DNA of 7,683 nucleotides from the NCBI GenBank assembly GCA_949286815.1, contig CASEEB010000192.1, positions 1 to 7,683 on the forward strand. Reading direction: 5' to 3'. This document shows positions 5,145-7,683 of this stretch, one piece after another. The translations under genes and the position numbers were made by a program. The DNA comes from an uncultured Eubacteriales bacterium. GTDB lineage: Bacteria; Bacillota; Clostridia; Oscillospirales; CAG-272. Every line of letters starts with the position of its first letter. Position 1 is the stretch's first letter. Below the pieces are notes generated by a model, which made no database searches, was not told the origin of the DNA, and worked only from the letters and a program-made list of their open reading frames with translations.

Positions 5145-7683
5145 TCTTTCTTTTCTCATATTGTTCAGGTCGACAAGCTCGGTATTGTACTCGCTCCAGC
5201 GGCTCGCTATCACATCGGCAAGCGCGTTTGCGGTATCCAACGCGGTAAGTACGGCGATATTCAGCTGTATTGCCTTTCTGTGCAGATATATAAACTGTTC
5301 TATCGTCGCGTCAACAAGCGCTCCGGTATATATAATGTAGCTGATTTTTCCGCTTTCCATAAGGCCGAACAATTCATCGCTCTCTCCCGCGTTGGGAACA
5401 GTGATAACGTCGATGCCGAGTCTTGAAATTGAAGCGGCAGTTCCGCTTGTGGCATAAATTATCATTCCGAGGTCCGAAAATTTCTTGGCAATCGTAACAA
5501 TTTCGTTGTAGTCATGCTCGTCAACCGAAATAAACACTCCCGCCTTGGGAAGGCTTTCCGGATTTTTTATCTTAAATCCCGCGGCGATAATACCCTTGAA
5601 AACCGCCTCATTCAGGGTTTTGCCTATACCCAAAACCTCTCCGGTAGACTTCATCTCCGGACCGAGCTGCGTATTTACGTCGTTGAGTTTTTCAAATGAA
5701 AACACCGGAACCTTTACCGCGTAATACGGAGGAACCTTATAAAGTCCGGTACCGTAGCCGAGTGTAGAAAGCTTTTTGCCAACCATAACCTTTGAGGCAA
5801 GGTCTACCATAGGAACATTTGTAACCTTGCTGATATACGGGATTGTCCTCGACGCTCTGGGATTGACCTCGATAACATAAAGTTCATTGTTATATATAAG
5901 GTACTGAATGTTGACAAGCCCTTTCGTGCCGAGCTTCAGCGCCAAAGTGGTAGAGCAGTCAATAATCTTCTGACGCATTATATCTGTGAGGTTATAAGGC
6001 GGATAAACGGCAATGCTGTCGCCGCTGTGTATGCCCGCGCGTTCGATATGCTCCATAATTCCCGGAATCAGCACTTCTTCGCCGTCTGAGATAACATCAA
6101 CTTCAAGCTCGGTTCCCGGCATGTATTTGTCCACAAGCACCGGATTTTCTATACCGGTGGACAGGATTTTATCCATATATTTCGAGATGTCTCCGTCGTC
6201 GTGCGCTATAACCATATTCTGCCCGCCGATTACATACGACGGACGCACCAAAACGGGATACCCCAGTTTGTTGGCGGTTTGTATCGCCTCCTCCTTGCTC
6301 ATGACTCCCACTCCGGACGGGCGTTTAATGCCGCATTCTTCAAGCAAAGCCTCAAATCTCGCCCTGTCCTCGGCAAGGTCAATGCCGTCCGCGGAGGTAC
6401 CGAGCACCGGAACTCCCATCCTGTCAAGGAAACCCGTGAGCTTTATCGCGGTCTGTCCGCCGAACGCCACGACAACACCTATGGGCTTTTCAAGCTGTAT
6501 AATATCGTAGACATCCTCGTCGGTCAAAGGCTCAAAATAAAGCCGGTCGGCAATATCAAAATCAGTCGATACTGTTTCGGGATTGTTATTTATTATCGCG
6601 ACGTCATATCCCATGTCCTTAAGCGACCAGACACAGTGCACCGAGCTGTAGTCAAATTCTATTCCCTGACCTATGCGTATAGGTCCCGAACCCAAAACAA
6701 CGACGGTCTCCTTTTCATGATTGAGGAAAAGCTTTGCCTCATCGTCCGCGGGGTCGTCGTGCGTACCGTAAAAGTAAGGCGTCTCCGCCATAAATTCGGC
6801 GGCGCAGGTATCGACCATTTTATAGGCGCTTGCGCGGTGGGGCGGCAAGGTGGCTTTTGAGATTCGTTTAAGCGCTTTATCGGTATATCCGTACTTCTTG
6901 GCGCGCAAATACGTATCTTCATCCATAACCCTTCCGGACGGTCCGGAAATTTCGGTTTCAAAGTCGGCAAGCTTTTTCAGCTTATGCAAAAAGAAACGGT
7001 CAATCTTGGTAATTTCAAAAATCTCATCTGCCGATATTCCCGATTTAAGCGCTTCAAACACTCTGAACAGGCGCATATCGTCGGTCTTTTTGAGAGCTTC
7101 CCTCGGATTGTCTCCCAGAAGTGAGCTTTTGGCGTTCAAAGTATCCAGCCCTATTTCCGCGCCTCTTACCGCTTTCATCAAAGCTTCCTCAAAAGAAGGC
7201 GCTATCGCCATAACCTCGCCGGTGGCTTTCATCTGTGTTCCGAGCTTGCGCTGCGACTGCGCGAATTTGTCAAACGGCCACTTGGGAAATTTCAGCACCA
7301 CGTAGTCGAGCGCGGGTTCAAAGCAGGCATATGTCTTGCCGGTTATATCGTTCTTAATCTCATCAAGGGTGTATCCCAGAGCAATCTGTGCCGACACCTT
7401 GGCGATAGGATAACCTGTCGCCTTGGAAGCAAGCGCGGAGGAACGTGAAACACGCGGATTTACCTCTATTACCGAATACCTGCTTGAGTCCGGGTCAAGC
7501 GCGAACTGACAGTTGCATCCGCCCTCTATTCCGAGCTCCTCAATTATATCAAGCGCCGCCGTCCGGAGCATCTGATACTCTTTATCGGCAAGCGTAAGCG
7601 CGGGCGCAACGACAATCGAATCCCCCGTATGAACGCCTACCGGGTCGAAGTTTTCCATCGAGCAAACCGCAATCTTATTGCCC
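4305..7683 (-). CDS. carB: Carbamoyl-phosphate synthase large subunit fused to a diaminopimelate epimerase domain, 5' part missing
   Basis: The frame is open from the right edge to the TGA at 4307-4305, with no stop between the two parts. Numbered from the Met codon at 7658 (internal; eight more codons lie upstream), residues 1-838 are CarB: ENFDPVGVHTGDS (2-14), the first ATP-grasp end VIEVNPR (63-69), a helical oligomerisation region (about 195-310), the second synthetase half starting VVVLGSGPIRIGQG (319-332), RPSYVIGG (472-479), the second VIEVNPR (595-601), and an MGS-like allosteric domain (about 705-825). Residues 839-1117 are a full-length DapF domain. CarB makes carbamoyl phosphate from glutamine-derived ammonia, bicarbonate and two ATP for pyrimidine and arginine synthesis. 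About 230 N-terminal residues are outside the window. The joint LNNMRKER-MTLKF leaves each domain at its normal length, so the fusion looks genuine, although a lost stop cannot be excluded. Confidence 0.93.
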   Translation of the reverse strand, partial: GNKIAVCSMENFDPVGVHTGDSIVVAPALTLADKEYQMLRTAALDIIEELGIEGGCNCQFALDPDSSRYSVIEVNPRVSRSSALASKATGYPIAKVSAQIALGYTLDEIKNDITGKTYACFEPALDYVVLKFPKWPFDKFAQSQRKLGTQMKATGEVMAIAPSFEEALMKAVRGAEIGLDTLNAKSSLLGDNPREALKKTDDMRLFRVFEALKSGISADEIFEITKIDRFFLHKLKKLADFETEISGPSGRVMDEDTYLRAKKYGYTDKALKRISKATLPPHRASAYKMVDTCAAEFMAETPYFYGTHDDPADDEAKLFLNHEKETVVVLGSGPIRIGQGIEFDYSSVHCVWSLKDMGYDVAIINNNPETVSTDFDIADRLYFEPLTDEDVYDIIQLEKPIGVVVAFGGQTAIKLTGFLDRMGVPVLGTSADGIDLAEDRARFEALLEECGIKRPSGVGVMSKEEAIQTANKLGYPVLVRPSYVIGGQNMVIAHDDGDISKYMDKILSTGIENPVLVDKYMPGTELEVDVISDGEEVLIPGIMEHIERAGIHSGDSIAVYPPYNLTDIMRQKIIDCSTTLALKLGTKGLVNIQYLIYNNELYVIEVNPRASRTIPYISKVTNVPMVDLASKVMVGKKLSTLGYGTGLYKVPPYYAVKVPVFSFEKLNDVNTQLGPEMKSTGEVLGIGKTLNEAVFKGIIAAGFKIKNPESLPKAGVFISVDEHDYNEIVTIAKKFSDLGMIIYATSGTAASISRLGIDVITVPNAGESDELFGLMESGKISYIIYTGALVDATIEQFIYLHRKAIQLNIAVLTALDTANALADVIASRWSEYNTELVDLNNMRKERMTLKFLKMETLGNDYILIDNREGNIHCPESLALQLCNRHTGIGADGLLLVERSSHCDSKMRIFNSDGSEGKLAANALRCVAKYLYDNGIVEVTDMTIDTWSGPKQVHAILANEEVGSVTVEVGSYTFKPSEVPVNIDAEEVINYPVTIGNNEYNITCLSLGNPHTVVFVNRVDDIDVEKAGPEFEFAPIFPERTNVEFIRVVNRSTIKMIVWERGAGETLACGTGACAAAIAAVRCGLCDMNKDITVKARGGDLVVNVAQDNVTLTGNAVLSFEGMKKI

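Overview
All four protein-coding genes in this window lie on the minus strand, so the map reads right to left. The window suggests a low-GC Gram-positive bacterium of the Clostridia type, perhaps a gut Oscillospiraceae/Lachnospiraceae relative. The grounds are purine-rich ribosome-binding sites, A/T-rich intergenic DNA with near-consensus housekeeping promoters, an intrinsic hairpin/U-tract terminator, and the style of the proteins. This placement is an inference; no rRNA or marker gene is present.

Right part (7683 to 4305): one uninterrupted reading frame encodes the large subunit of carbamoyl-phosphate synthase (CarB, N-terminal part beyond the window edge). It continues without a stop into a complete diaminopimelate epimerase (DapF) domain. 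In that domain the first catalytic cysteine motif (normally Cys-Gly-Asn-Gly) reads Ala-Ala-Asn-Ala, while the second catalytic cysteine and the substrate-binding motifs are kept. It is either a bifunctional enzyme with a changed epimerase or a CarB with an inactive DapF-like appendage.

Middle (4304 to 3443): after a 12-bp inverted repeat comes a strong promoter (TTGCCA, 17 bp, TATAAT). It is followed by about 120 nt of highly structured sequence that looks like a leader RNA, and then by a small two-helix membrane protein of unknown function.

Intergenic stretch 3442 to 2926: it holds a likely free-standing small RNA gene of about 144 nt. It has a perfect consensus promoter (TTGACA, 17 bp, TATAAT), a long bulged hairpin starting at the predicted first nucleotide, and a strong intrinsic terminator. 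G-U pairs in both hairpins fit only the minus strand. Further left is a separate promoter (TTGACT, 17 bp, TATAAT) for the next gene.

Left part (2925 to 1): a membrane-anchored nucleotide-sugar 4,6-dehydratase of the CapD/WbpM/PglF type, then an inverted repeat that may be a partial terminator, then an aminoglycoside-phosphotransferase-fold sugar kinase resembling N-acetylhexosamine 1-kinase, cut off by the left edge. The two could work together: the kinase would supply HexNAc-1-phosphate for UDP-HexNAc, and the dehydratase would turn a UDP-HexNAc into a 4-keto-6-deoxy sugar for a surface glycan. That link is inferred from adjacency and family.
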